Positions 22,536-32,296 of a DNA stretch of 39,367 bases are shown one piece after another. The DNA lies in the NCBI GenBank assembly GCA_017540605.1, contig JAFYAS010000056.1, positions 1 to 39,367 on the forward strand, read 5' to 3'. Both the position numbers and the translations under genes were made by a program. Positions within the stretch are counted from its first letter, which is position 1, and each line of letters begins with the position of its first letter. The DNA comes from Lachnospiraceae bacterium. Its GTDB lineage: Bacteria > Bacillota > Clostridia > Lachnospirales > Lachnospiraceae. The notes beneath the pieces are model-generated. The model was not told the DNA's origin. It ran no database searches and saw only the letters and a list, made by a program, of their open reading frames with translations.

Positions 22536-25500
22536 ATGGCAAATGTACCTATTACAGATATCTTAGACAGTGCAGGATTTCAGATATCAACCATCTGTAT
22601 CTGTGGATCCTGCATTTACTATACTATGGTCCATCAGAAGCCCGAAAAGCTTCAGAACAAAGTCTTTTTAGTCATTTTCAGCAATGTACTTATCACTGCG
22701 ATCTGCAATCTGATAAGTGCTCTTGTCAAGCCCTATACGGCAAGTGACGATTTTCTATTCTCTGTCACCAAGGTGAGCCAATACATTTACTTTTTATTCC
22801 ACACACTACTTGCTCCCTTATTCTGTTTTTATATTGCCCTTGTTACCGGAGCTACACACAGGCTGAAACGCAGCTTTAAGATCATCTACAATCTCCCGGT
22901 TGTAGCCATATTCCTATTGGTTGTCACAAATCCCATCACTCACTTTGTCTATTATCACAATACCGAAAGACAATTCACCAGAAACTGGGCTGAATATATT
23001 ATTTACGGAATAAGCGTTGTTTACTATCTCCTTGCTATCTTTATTATTTTTCTATATTGGAAGGCTGTTACATTGAAGATTAAGAGAGTTCTCTTTTATT
23101 CTTATTCGACTGTCCTTGCCGGAACAGCTATTCAGCTTGTCATCCCCTCTTTCCATACCGAGCTTTTTGCCGAGGCTCTCGCCATGACTGCTATGATGGT
23201 CACAGTTGAAAATGAAGAGGACAGAAAGGACTCAAGAACAAAGATCTACAACTACGCTGCTCTTGCTTTTGATGTAACCAAGAATATCAAGATAAACAAA
23301 TCCTTCTTTATCGTCTGTATAAAAATGAACAATCCTATGGGAATGATGCAGCTTATCGGTCCTGCCAATATTGAAAAGCTCACAGAGCTTACCGCTGATT
23401 ATCTTGCTACCCTTGTTCCCAAATATACCATTTACTACATAGGAACCGGTACCTTTGTCATCATGAACGTCGACAAGGACAGAGAGTTCAATATCAAGCT
23501 TGCCAAAACCATAAAGGAAAGATTTAATCACAGCTGGCACTTCCAGGATCGTGATACCGTATTCAGTTGTTCTGTATTCTGCGCTGAGGTACCCACAGAT
23601 TTCAAGACTCCCAAAGAGATCATGATGTTGGTAAACAGCCCCATACCTCCAAATGCAACCAAGTCTGACGGCATCTTCTACGGAAGCAGTTTAAATTATA
23701 TCTTAAGACGATCAAAGGTCGAGGAGGCTATTGCCAACGGCTTTAAGAACAAGGGCTTTGAGGTTTACTATCAGCCTATCTACAACGCTTCCGATATGAC
23801 CATTTGTGCCGGTGAGGCTCTTTTGAGACTGCATGACAGAGACAACGGTGAGATATATCCTGACGAGTTCCTGCCCATTGCTGAGCGAAGCGGTATGATA
23901 TTCGAGCTGGGAGACTTTGTTCTTGACGAGGTCTGTAAATTCTTAAACAGCGGTATTCCTACAGAGATGGGTATCGATACACTGAATATCAATCTTTCGG
24001 TTATACAATGTATTCAGTCCAACTATGCTGAGAGGATCATTTCCCTTGTATCAAAGTATGATATCTCTCCCTCAAGGATCACCTTCGAGATCACAGAATC
24101 TGCCGCTACCACTGATTTTGCAGCACTTAAGGCATTTGTCACAAAGCTTAGAGCTCACGGCTTTAGATTCACTGTGGACGATTACGGTATCGGTTATTCC
24201 AATGTACACTCTATCTTCTCTTTGGATGTGGAGATCATCAAGATCGACAGGACCATACTTTGGGAGGCTGAACAGACCGAAACAGGCCGCATCATTATGG
24301 TGAGCTCAGTTGATATGATCAAGAGGATGGGCAAAAAGATACTTATAACAGGTGTCGAGACCAAGCCTCAGATCGATATGGCAACAGAGTTCGGAGTTGA
24401 TTATCTCCAGGGCTACTACTTCTCAAATCCCATTACTCAGAACGAATTTATCGGTATCCTTAAGGCTACCCAGATCGCAAGATTCGAGGAGCAGAAGGCT
24501 CTTGCAGCAAGTGAGGCCATGAGTAACTTCCTTGCAAATATGTCTCACGAGATCAGAACTCCCATCAACGCCGTTCTCGGTATGGATGAGATGATCCTTC
24601 GTGAAAGTGATGATGATCGCATTATTGAATATGCGAGAACCATAGAGGGAGCCGGAAGGACTCTGCTTTCACTGATCAATGACATCCTCGATTTCTCAAA
24701 GATTGAGGCAGGCAATGTAGAGCTTGTGGAAAATGAATACGAGCTCTCTTCTATGCTCTCCGATGTGATCAACATGATCGAGATCAGGGCAGAGAGCAAG
24801 GGACTGAATCTTGTAGTTGATATCAATCCGGTTACTCCCGGAAGACTTTACGGAGATGAGACCAGAATAAGACAGATCATGTTGAATCTCCTAAACAATG
24901 CTGTAAAATATACCGAATCGGGAACCATTGCCCTTCGACTATCCTTTGACCTGATAGACGAGAGCCATATTTACCTGAAATTCTCAGTAAAGGATACCGG
25001 TATAGGCATCAAGGAGGAGGATCTTAACCATCTCTTTGAGAAATTCAGAAGGCTCGACCTCGACAAGAATAAGACCATAGAAGGAAGCGGTCTGGGTCTT
25101 GCCATCACCCACCAGCTATTAAAGCTTATGGATGGGGATATAAAGGTTGAATCAACCTATGGCAAGGGCTCTACCTTCTTTGCAAGGATTCCTCAAAAGA
25201 TCATAAGTAAAGCAAGCATTGGCGATTTCAACGCCAAGCCTACTATTGATACAAAGATCGAATCCTACAAAGAGAGCTTCCATGCCTCAAATGCAACCAT
25301 TCTTGTTGTCGATGACACACCAATGAATCTTATCGTTGTAAGAGAGCTCCTTAAGGAAACCAAGATCAACATTGATGAAGCCGGAAGTGGCAAGGCCTGT
25401 CTTGAAATGTGTGGAAAGAAGGCTTATGATATAATCTTCCTTGACTACAGAATGCCTGAGATGGATGGTATAGAAACTCTTAAAAAGCTAAAGGAGATGA

Positions 25501-26264
25501 CAGACTGTCCCAATATCAACACACCTGTCATAGCTCTTACAGCCAATGCCATCGCAGGGGCCAGAGAACGTTTCCTTGGCGAAGGCTTCGATGATTATAT
25601 TACAAAGCCGATAAACGGAGAGCGCTTAGAGAAAATACTTCTCATGCATTTACCTGTGGATAAGATTGATAAGCCTGAAAAAGCCGGTAAATCAAACGGC
25701 TCCGTAGCTGCTCCTCTCGACGTAAAGACCGGTGTAGCCAACTGCGGTTCCGAGGAAGCCTATAAAAATGTATTAAAAGCATTTAGGGACGAGATCCAGG
25801 CAAGAGCAGAGGTGATAAGAACCTCCCTTGATAATAATGATATTAAACGCTATGTTGTGGAGGTTCATGCTATAAAGAGCTCTGCAAGGATAATTGGAGC
25901 ATCTGAGCTTTCAGAGCTTGCCCTTAAGCTAGAAGAGGCAGGAAATAACGGAGATATCGAAACCATAAACGAAGATACCCCCAAGCTACTCCAGCTTTAT
26001 GAAAGCTATGCCGACAAGCAAAAGCCAAAGGCTCCCAAAAAGAACAACTCTCTTCCTTTACTATCAAAGGCAGAATGGGAGGATGCTCTCGTTACCTTCA
26101 AGGAATTCGCTGCGTCAATGGATTATGACAACTCCATAGCTATTGTAGATTCTTTAAAGGGCTATATGATGGAGGATGCTGAAATGAAGGCTTTAGCAGA
26201 TATCGAAGCATTGGTTAGAAGGCTTGAATGGGATCAACTTAAAAGTTATATAGATAAATTGTAG
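22536..26264 (+). CDS. Hybrid sensor: membrane region, GGDEF-like, EAL, histidine kinase, receiver and HPt domains
   Basis: 1242 residues. Six or seven membrane helices fill 1-210. A degenerate GGDEF-like domain (about 225-375) has no GGDEF motif. The EAL domain (about 395-640) keeps E427 (GEALLRL), NLSVIQ, FEITES, DDYGIGYS, IKIDR, GVET and QGYYF, so c-di-GMP hydrolysis is possible. HisKA has H671 (NMSHEIRTP). HATPase_c has NLLNNAVKYT, DTGIGI and GSGLGL. The receiver has D970 (FLDYRMPEMDG). An HPt domain near the end has H1111 (EVHAIKSS). The start is set by AGGGGAG before ATG 22536. It forms an operon with a double-receiver protein 61 nt downstream. Combining a likely phosphodiesterase with a complete phosphorelay in one chain is uncommon. 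It probably links c-di-GMP breakdown to a membrane signal. Confidence 0.88.
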   Translation: MANVPITDILDSAGFQISTICICGSCIYYTMVHQKPEKLQNKVFLVIFSNVLITAICNLISALVKPYTASDDFLFSVTKVSQYIYFLFHTLLAPLFCFYIALVTGATHRLKRSFKIIYNLPVVAIFLLVVTNPITHFVYYHNTERQFTRNWAEYIIYGISVVYYLLAIFIIFLYWKAVTLKIKRVLFYSYSTVLAGTAIQLVIPSFHTELFAEALAMTAMMVTVENEEDRKDSRTKIYNYAALAFDVTKNIKINKSFFIVCIKMNNPMGMMQLIGPANIEKLTELTADYLATLVPKYTIYYIGTGTFVIMNVDKDREFNIKLAKTIKERFNHSWHFQDRDTVFSCSVFCAEVPTDFKTPKEIMMLVNSPIPPNATKSDGIFYGSSLNYILRRSKVEEAIANGFKNKGFEVYYQPIYNASDMTICAGEALLRLHDRDNGEIYPDEFLPIAERSGMIFELGDFVLDEVCKFLNSGIPTEMGIDTLNINLSVIQCIQSNYAERIISLVSKYDISPSRITFEITESAATTDFAALKAFVTKLRAHGFRFTVDDYGIGYSNVHSIFSLDVEIIKIDRTILWEAEQTETGRIIMVSSVDMIKRMGKKILITGVETKPQIDMATEFGVDYLQGYYFSNPITQNEFIGILKATQIARFEEQKALAASEAMSNFLANMSHEIRTPINAVLGMDEMILRESDDDRIIEYARTIEGAGRTLLSLINDILDFSKIEAGNVELVENEYELSSMLSDVINMIEIRAESKGLNLVVDINPVTPGRLYGDETRIRQIMLNLLNNAVKYTESGTIALRLSFDLIDESHIYLKFSVKDTGIGIKEEDLNHLFEKFRRLDLDKNKTIEGSGLGLAITHQLLKLMDGDIKVESTYGKGSTFFARIPQKIISKASIGDFNAKPTIDTKIESYKESFHASNATILVVDDTPMNLIVVRELLKETKINIDEAGSGKACLEMCGKKAYDIIFLDYRMPEMDGIETLKKLKEMTDCPNINTPVIALTANAIAGARERFLGEGFDDYITKPINGERLEKILLMHLPVDKIDKPEKAGKSNGSVAAPLDVKTGVANCGSEEAYKNVLKAFRDEIQARAEVIRTSLDNNDIKRYVVEVHAIKSSARIIGASELSELALKLEEAGNNGDIETINEDTPKLLQLYESYADKQKPKAPKKNNSLPLLSKAEWEDALVTFKEFAASMDYDNSIAIVDSLKGYMMEDAEMKALADIEALVRRLEWDQLKSYIDKL

Positions 26265-26325
26265 ACAAATCATAAAAATAGAGGTAAAATTTTTCTATGC
26301 CTATGATTTTGAAAGGAAATGAAAA

Positions 26326-27108
26326 ATGGCCAATAACAGAATTCTTCTTATGAGGGAAAAGATGACATTTATGGTCAATGCCCTTGTGAACAATCTGAAA
26401 GCAGCTAACTATACTGTGGAAGAGGTTAATCTCGATATTAAGAATATCGTTCTATATGAGGATGAGGTAGATATTTTCATCCTGTTTGCCGATGCCGAGA
26501 TCATAGAAAAGCAGAATACTCTGGTTTACTTAAAGGATCTCTGCGTTGAAAAGAGCAAGCTTATGGTACTTATCGGCAGCAAGGAAGAGATTGACGAAGT
26601 CAATTCTATCATTCCTCCACATCTTCTTGCAGACACCATAGAAAGACCTCTCGATATGAATACCTTTATTGAGAAGTTAGACAATCTGATGAACGAGAAG
26701 GAGATTGAAGAAAGAAAGAAAAGCATCCTCCTCGTGGATGATGATGCCAGCTATATACAGCTTCTCCATGAATGGCTGAAGGCCGAATACAGAGTTGGTA
26801 TGGCTAAGTCCGGTATGCAGGCTATCACCTGGCTTGCAAGAAACAATGTAGACCTTATTCTTTTAGACTATGAAATGCCTGTGACCTCAGGTCTCCAGGT
26901 TTTTGAGATGTTAAAAAGTGAGCCCTTCTCCAAGGATATTCCGGTTATGTTCTTAACCAGTAAGAAGGATAAGGAAAGCATCTTAAAGGTTATGGCACTA
27001 AAGCCTGCCGGATATATGCTTAAGGATATCAACAAGGGTCAGCTCCTGGCAAACTTAAGCAAATACTTTATCAAACAGGAATACAACAAGCTTGATAAAA
27101 AAGGATAA
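26326..27108 (+). CDS. Tandem-receiver response regulator without output domain
   Basis: 260 residues. The first half (1-122) has a receiver-like fold but no phosphoacceptor Asp (VDIFILFADAEI), so it is probably a pseudo-receiver. The second half (about 132-255) is a normal receiver: acidic D138-D140 (LLVDDD), D181 (ILLDYEMPVTSG), T (FLTSKK) and a Lys-containing GYMLKDI in place of the usual KP. No DNA-binding or enzymatic domain follows. It is likely the partner of the hybrid kinase upstream and may act by protein contact or as a phosphate sink. AAAGGAAA precedes the ATG. Confidence 0.82.
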   Translation: MANNRILLMREKMTFMVNALVNNLKAANYTVEEVNLDIKNIVLYEDEVDIFILFADAEIIEKQNTLVYLKDLCVEKSKLMVLIGSKEEIDEVNSIIPPHLLADTIERPLDMNTFIEKLDNLMNEKEIEERKKSILLVDDDASYIQLLHEWLKAEYRVGMAKSGMQAITWLARNNVDLILLDYEMPVTSGLQVFEMLKSEPFSKDIPVMFLTSKKDKESILKVMALKPAGYMLKDINKGQLLANLSKYFIKQEYNKLDKKG

Positions 27109-27123
27109 ACCTAAAGCATAAAA

Positions 27124-27165
27124 AGATAATGCCTCCGGCAAAAGCCGGAGGCATTATCTTTTTTC
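27124..27165. terminator. Bidirectional terminator
   Basis: Perfect 15-bp stem, GATAATGCCTCCGGC (27125-27139) with GCCGGAGGCATTATC (27144-27158), AAAA loop, T tract on the plus side and A tract on the other. It serves both the receiver gene and the convergent EF-G-like gene. Confidence 0.92.
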
Positions 27166-27171
27166 TTTTAA

Positions 27172-29238
27172 TTATTCCTTATTTGCTATCTCTTTTTCTG
27201 CCACATCCTCCGGTGCTCTCTCGTACCTTGCAAATTCATAGGAAAATGTCGCACTTCCTCTGGTCATGGAATGAAGTCTTGTGTCGTACTCATAAAGCTC
27301 CAAATAAGGTATATCTGCAACTATCTCAGTAATTCCATCTCCCACAGGATTCATACCCATAACTCTCGCTCTACGCTTATTGAAATCTCCCATGATATCA
27401 CCGGTATATTCATCAGGTGCTACAACCTTTAGGTTTGCTATGGGTTCGAGAAGAATCGGTCCTGCATCCATAAAGCCCTGTTTAAAGGCCTGTTCCGTGG
27501 CTACCTTGAAGGCAAGCTCGGATGAATCCACCGTATGGTAGCTACCATCATAGAGAACTACCTTTACTCCCATGACAGGATAGCCTGCCAAGGGTCCCTT
27601 GGTCACAGCCTCTGCTACTCCCTTTTCAACAGCCGGAAAGAAGTTCTTTGGAACAGCCCCACCCACAACAGTTTGTTCAAATACATAAGGTGTTTCTGTA
27701 TCTCCCGAGGGTTCCACAGTGATCTTCACATGGCCATACTGACCGTGTCCGCCTGACTGTTTCTTATACTTATATTCAGTATCCGCCTTCTTAGTCACCG
27801 TTTCCTTGAAGGCAATCTTTGGCTTCATAAGCTCGATATCAACCTTGTACTTCTCTGCAAGAATACTTTGAACAACCTCAAGATGCTGACCGCTGATGCC
27901 ATAAAGAAGAGTCTGAGAATTCTCACTGTCATTTACAGCCTTTAATGTCATATCCTCCATCATCAGCTTTGAAAGAGCCTGACTTATCTTGTCCTCATCA
28001 CCCTTCTTTAACGCCTTATAACGTCTGTATACATAGGGCTTTGAAATGGGTGTCCTAATGAATGTAACAGGCATCTTTCTGGTTGACAGAGTATCGGTAG
28101 TCTGACTTACGGTAAGCTTTGCCAAGGCTCCTATATCGCCTGCATGAAGCTCCTTTACCTCTTCTACCTTATTGCCACATATAGTATATATCTTACCAAG
28201 CTTCTCGTCAGCGTCCCTATGATAATTGAAAAGAACATCATCCGGCTTTATAACGCCCGATGTAACCTTTATAAGTGAATATTTTCCGATATATGGGTCT
28301 GCTATGGTCTTGAATATATAGGCTGACTTTGCCTTTGAGAAATCATGATCTGCCTCAAACACCTCATTGTTCACGGTGTTGATTCCTGCGCATTTGCATT
28401 TGTCGGGACTTGGGAAATATTTGACAATATCCGCCATAAGAGTGTACATTCCCTTCGCTTCAGTATTGGAGCCCATGAGTACGGGAACTACGGAGCAATC
28501 AGATACTCCTACACGAAGTGCCTGTCTGATCTCATCCTCAGAGAATTCATCACCGCCGAAATACCTCTCCAAAAATTCATCACTGGTCTCGGCAACAGTC
28601 TCCAATAAAACCTCACGGCATATATTCAGATTGTCAAGGGAATAATCGGGAACATCGAATTTGTCTACAGTTCCGTGGGTGTTCCATCTTTTTGCTTTTT
28701 GCTGAATAACATTGACATAACCCACGAACTTTTCATTCTCACGAATAGGTAAATGGAAAGGCGCGATCTTCTTGCCATACATCTCCTGAAGCTCCAAAAC
28801 CACCTTCTTGAAGCTGGCCTTGTCATCATCCATGTCAGTGACGAAGAACATTCTGGGAAGCTTTTTCTTCTCGCAAAAATCCCATGCACGCTTTGTTCCG
28901 GTCTCAATACCTGACTTTCCGGATATCACTATAACCGCAGCATCTGCAACAGCTACAGCCTCCTCTGCTTCACCGACAAAGTCGGAAAAGCCCGGTGTAT
29001 CAAGGATATTTACCTTGTGATCATCCCAAACAACAGGAAGAACGGAAGTCTTGATAGATATCTTTCGCTTGATCTCTTCCTTGTCATAGTCACTCACGGT
29101 ATTGCCTGAATCAGTACTTCCCATGCGCTTTGTCATACCCGCAAGAAACATGATCGCCTCAGCAAGGGAAGTCTTTCCCGAGCCGCCGTGCCCCAAAAGA
29201 ACTACATTTCGGATCTTGTCCGTAGTAAATACATTCAT
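27172..29238 (-). CDS. EF-G-like translational GTPase (non-canonical EF-G paralog)
   Basis: 688 residues with the EF-G domain order. The P-loop is GHGGSGKTS, followed by NTVSDYDKEEIKRKISI, switch II DTPGFSDFVGE, and TDMD in place of NKMD. Domains II to V follow, with QSGGHGQYGHV and GYPVMGVKVVLYDGSYH. Canonical EF-G has DTPGHVDF. The catalytic His is Phe here, and the general pattern fits the EF-G-like bacterial subfamily (cd04170 as I remember it), not the main elongation factor. Its role may be in ribosome handling under stress, unproven. ATG 29238 has GGAGAGG upstream. It has its own promoter and a terminator shared with the receiver gene. Confidence 0.85.
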   Translation of the reverse strand: MNVFTTDKIRNVVLLGHGGSGKTSLAEAIMFLAGMTKRMGSTDSGNTVSDYDKEEIKRKISIKTSVLPVVWDDHKVNILDTPGFSDFVGEAEEAVAVADAAVIVISGKSGIETGTKRAWDFCEKKKLPRMFFVTDMDDDKASFKKVVLELQEMYGKKIAPFHLPIRENEKFVGYVNVIQQKAKRWNTHGTVDKFDVPDYSLDNLNICREVLLETVAETSDEFLERYFGGDEFSEDEIRQALRVGVSDCSVVPVLMGSNTEAKGMYTLMADIVKYFPSPDKCKCAGINTVNNEVFEADHDFSKAKSAYIFKTIADPYIGKYSLIKVTSGVIKPDDVLFNYHRDADEKLGKIYTICGNKVEEVKELHAGDIGALAKLTVSQTTDTLSTRKMPVTFIRTPISKPYVYRRYKALKKGDEDKISQALSKLMMEDMTLKAVNDSENSQTLLYGISGQHLEVVQSILAEKYKVDIELMKPKIAFKETVTKKADTEYKYKKQSGGHGQYGHVKITVEPSGDTETPYVFEQTVVGGAVPKNFFPAVEKGVAEAVTKGPLAGYPVMGVKVVLYDGSYHTVDSSELAFKVATEQAFKQGFMDAGPILLEPIANLKVVAPDEYTGDIMGDFNKRRARVMGMNPVGDGITEIVADIPYLELYEYDTRLHSMTRGSATFSYEFARYERAPEDVAEKEIANKE

Positions 29239-29309
29239 GTAACCACCTCTCCTTTTTTAGTTTTATCACCCCGCAGCCAATGTCGGATGGGCTGCATAAT
29301 TACTCTTTA

Positions 29310-29338
29310 ATTTTACCAATAACAAAGTATATAAGCAA
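29310..29338 (-). promoter_or_regulatory. Promoter of the EF-G-like gene
   Basis: Minus strand: TTGCTT (29338-29333), 17-nt spacer, TAAAAT (29315-29310), about 70 nt before ATG 29238. Confidence 0.6.
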
Positions 29339-29367
29339 CATAAAAAAGAAAAAAGTGATGGCTTAGA

Positions 29368-30267
29368 TCAATTTTCTGTTGGATTCACATGAATCATAAT
29401 ATGCTTGATAGCAGGATACCTCTTTTCCATAGCATCATGCACACTATGGGCGATAGCATGGGACTGTCTTAGCCTTAATTCACCATCCACCTCTATCTCA
29501 GCCTCAACATATATTCTGGCGCCAAACATCCTGGTCTTCAATACATTAACATCAATAACTCCCTCCTGAGACAGCATAAATCCCATCATCTCAGAAGCAA
29601 GCGCATCATCGCAGGCCTTATCAACCATCTTGTCGATAGCATCCATAAATATATCATATGCCGCCTTGACAATAAAAAGACAGATAAAAAGTGATGCTAT
29701 AGTGTCTGCGATGGGATATCCAAGTCTTGCTCCGCCTATACCGATGAGAGCACCTATTGACGAAAGGGAATCCGAACGATGATGCCACGCATCAGCCTTC
29801 AATGCAGATGAATTGATCTTCTTCGCAACCTTGATCGTGATCTGATACATCCACTCCTTTGAAACAATGGAGACCGCTGCAGCTACAAGTGCCAATACTC
29901 CCGGTATAACAAGTTTATCATATTGTCCTGCACGTATGGTGCTTACAGCTTTTGTACCGATTCCAAGTCCTGTCTCAAAAAGCACTACAGCAAGAACTAT
30001 GGATGCAACACATTCCAAACGTTCATGCCCGTAAGGATGCTCCTTATCCGCTGCCTTTGAGGCCATCTTCACTCCTATCATCACTATAAAGGTACTGAAC
30101 ACATCCGTTGCCGAATGTATGGAATCCGATATCATAGCTCCTGAATGCGCTACTATACCAGCGATAAGCTTGAATACAGAAAGCATGGCGTTTACTATCA
30201 GGGATATCCTTGATACCCGCATCGATTCATATTCAAATTCAGATTGTCCTTCTTTTTTTCCACTCAT
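29368..30267 (-). CDS. Cation diffusion facilitator metal transporter
   Basis: 299 residues with six membrane helices and a cytoplasmic C-terminal domain, as in CDF exporters for Zn2+, Mn2+ or Fe2+. Metal-site motifs are visible: ISDSIHSATD in helix 2, HPYGHERLE in the loop, and DAWHHRSDSLSS in helix 5. The C-terminal part has MFGARIYVEAEIEVDG and IMIHVNP, typical of the dimerising ferredoxin-like domain. The DAWHH site resembles the Mn/Fe/Zn type, but the metal cannot be fixed from sequence. The ATG lies 14 nt after the uvrB stop, so it is probably cotranscribed with uvrB. Confidence 0.9.
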   Translation of the reverse strand: MSGKKEGQSEFEYESMRVSRISLIVNAMLSVFKLIAGIVAHSGAMISDSIHSATDVFSTFIVMIGVKMASKAADKEHPYGHERLECVASIVLAVVLFETGLGIGTKAVSTIRAGQYDKLVIPGVLALVAAAVSIVSKEWMYQITIKVAKKINSSALKADAWHHRSDSLSSIGALIGIGGARLGYPIADTIASLFICLFIVKAAYDIFMDAIDKMVDKACDDALASEMMGFMLSQEGVIDVNVLKTRMFGARIYVEAEIEVDGELRLRQSHAIAHSVHDAMEKRYPAIKHIMIHVNPTEN

Positions 30268-30281
30268 ATCTATCCACCATT

Positions 30282-32282
30282 TTAGAGATCTCTAAGTGTC
30301 TCCTTAAATTTCTTTAATTCATCCCTGAGCTCTGCAGCCCTCTCGAAATTAAGCTCTGCCGCTGCCTCATTCATCTTCTTTGTAAGCTTTGCTATAGCAG
30401 CCTTAAGCTCCTTTTCGTTCATGGATTCCATATCCTTGTCGAAATAGTCAGCCACAGGCTTTTTATCCTCATCAGATGTGATCTTTATAAGATCTCTGAT
30501 CTCCTTCTTAATTGTCTCGGGAGTAATACCATGTTCCTTGTTATAGGCCTCCTGTATAGATCGTCTTCTGTTGGTCTCATCGATAGCAACCTTCATAGAT
30601 CCTGTCATATTGTCGGCATACATGATCACGTGTCCCTCTGCATTTCTAGCCGCACGACCTATGGTCTGGATCAGAGATGTCTCGGAACGAAGGAAGCCCT
30701 CCTTGTCGGCGTCTAAGATAGCAACCAGGGTGATCTCAGGTATATCAAGGCCCTCACGAAGAAGATTGATTCCAACAAGTACATCAAAAACATCCATACG
30801 AAGATCCCTGACTATCTCGACACGCTCCAGGGTATCTATATCTGAGTGCAGGTACTTAACCCTCACTCCTGCCTCGCGAAGATAATCTGTCAAATGCTCT
30901 GCCATCCTCTTGGTAAGCGTAGTAACAAGAACCTTGCCCTTCTTTTTAGTCTCCTTGTTTATCTCTGTCAAAAGATCATCAACCTGTCCCTCTGTGGGAC
31001 GTACTTCTATGGGAGGATCAAGTAGTCCCGTAGGTCTTATGACCTGCTCAACTCTGAGCATCTCGTGATCGGCCTCGTACTTTGAAGGCGTTGCCGATAC
31101 AAAAAGCATCTGATCTATCTTCTCCTCAAACTCACTGAAATTAAGTGGTCTATTATCGAGAGCCGAGGGAAGTCTAAACCCATAATCAACCAAGGTAGTC
31201 TTTCTTGATCTGTCTCCCGCATACATCCCGCCGATCTGTGGCACTGTGATATGGGACTCGTCCACTATGATCAGAAAATCGTCCTTGAAGAATTCAAGCA
31301 AAGTAGCCGGTGTCGCTCCCGGCTCCTTACCCGCCATCACGCGGGAATAGTTCTCTATGCCCGAGCAAAAGCCTGTCTCCCTGAGCATCTCTATATCAAA
31401 TCTCGTTCTTTCGGATATACGCTGAGCCTCAAGAAGCTTGTCATTCTCCTTGAAATAGGCTACCTGAGCCTCAAGTTCTTTTTCAAGCTCACCTATGGCC
31501 TTCTCCATCTTATCATGACCTATGACATAATGAGATGCCGGGAAAATAAATGTGAACTGAAGATTTCTCTTCACCTCTCCCGTCAAAGGATCAAACTCAC
31601 TTATACGCTCTATCTCATCTCCGAAAAATTCGATCCTTATAGCCTCATCAAATGTGGATACAGGAAGAATATCAAGCACATCCCCTTTCGCCCTGAAGGA
31701 ACCGCGTTTAAAGTCCATATCCCCTCTGACAAACTGCATGTCCACCAGACGGCTTATCACCTCATCCCTGTCTTTATTTGCACCCACTCTGAGTGTCAGC
31801 ATCATCTCCACATAACTCTCGGGATCACCGATACCGTAAATGCAGGAAACAGAAGAGACCACGATCACGTCCCTTCTCTCAATAAGGGCTGCCGTAGCGC
31901 TGTGACGCAGCTTATCTATCTCATCATTTATTGATGAATCCTTCTCAATGTAGGTATCAGTGGAGGGCACATAAGCCTCCGGCTGATAGTAGTCATAGTA
32001 GGATACGAAATACTCCACCGCGTTCTCAGGAAAAAACTCCTTCATCTCGCTGTAAAGCTGAGCCGCCAGAGTCTTATTGTGAGCAATGATCAATGTGGGC
32101 TTGTTGAGCCTTGCTATCACATTGGCCATGGTAAATGTCTTGCCTGAGCCTGTCACACCGAGAAGAGTCTCGAATTGGTTACCCTCCTCAAAGCCCTTCA
32201 CCAAAGCATCTATGGCCTGAGGTTGATCACCTGTGGGCTCAAAGGGAGCATGAAGTTTGAATTTGTTCTCTTCAGGTTGCAT
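30282..32282 (-). CDS. uvrB: UvrABC system protein B (excinuclease subunit)
   Basis: 666 residues, full length for UvrB. Visible are the Walker [16 protein letters not shown], the DNA-opening beta-hairpin region ([18 protein letters not shown]), helicase motif II (IIVDESH), [11 protein letters not shown], and [10 protein letters not shown] with a Q-less motif VI. The C-terminal UVR motif that contacts UvrC is present ([19 protein letters not shown]). UvrB receives damaged DNA from UvrA and directs UvrC incision. The gene starts 14 nt after a 1554-residue surface protein gene, with AAGGAG before the ATG, and is followed by the CDF gene. uvrA and uvrC are not in the window. Confidence 0.98.
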   Translation of the reverse strand: MQPEENKFKLHAPFEPTGDQPQAIDALVKGFEEGNQFETLLGVTGSGKTFTMANVIARLNKPTLIIAHNKTLAAQLYSEMKEFFPENAVEYFVSYYDYYQPEAYVPSTDTYIEKDSSINDEIDKLRHSATAALIERRDVIVVSSVSCIYGIGDPESYVEMMLTLRVGANKDRDEVISRLVDMQFVRGDMDFKRGSFRAKGDVLDILPVSTFDEAIRIEFFGDEIERISEFDPLTGEVKRNLQFTFIFPASHYVIGHDKMEKAIGELEKELEAQVAYFKENDKLLEAQRISERTRFDIEMLRETGFCSGIENYSRVMAGKEPGATPATLLEFFKDDFLIIVDESHITVPQIGGMYAGDRSRKTTLVDYGFRLPSALDNRPLNFSEFEEKIDQMLFVSATPSKYEADHEMLRVEQVIRPTGLLDPPIEVRPTEGQVDDLLTEINKETKKKGKVLVTTLTKRMAEHLTDYLREAGVRVKYLHSDIDTLERVEIVRDLRMDVFDVLVGINLLREGLDIPEITLVAILDADKEGFLRSETSLIQTIGRAARNAEGHVIMYADNMTGSMKVAIDETNRRRSIQEAYNKEHGITPETIKKEIRDLIKITSDEDKKPVADYFDKDMESMNEKELKAAIAKLTKKMNEAAAELNFERAAELRDELKKFKETLRDL

Positions 32283-32296
32283 TTAAACTCCTTCTT

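Noticed and set aside
31251-31934. 227-residue plus-strand frame opposite uvrB
   Set aside because: It lies antisense to a highly conserved gene, has no ribosome site, and the sequence looks like a reverse translation shadow.
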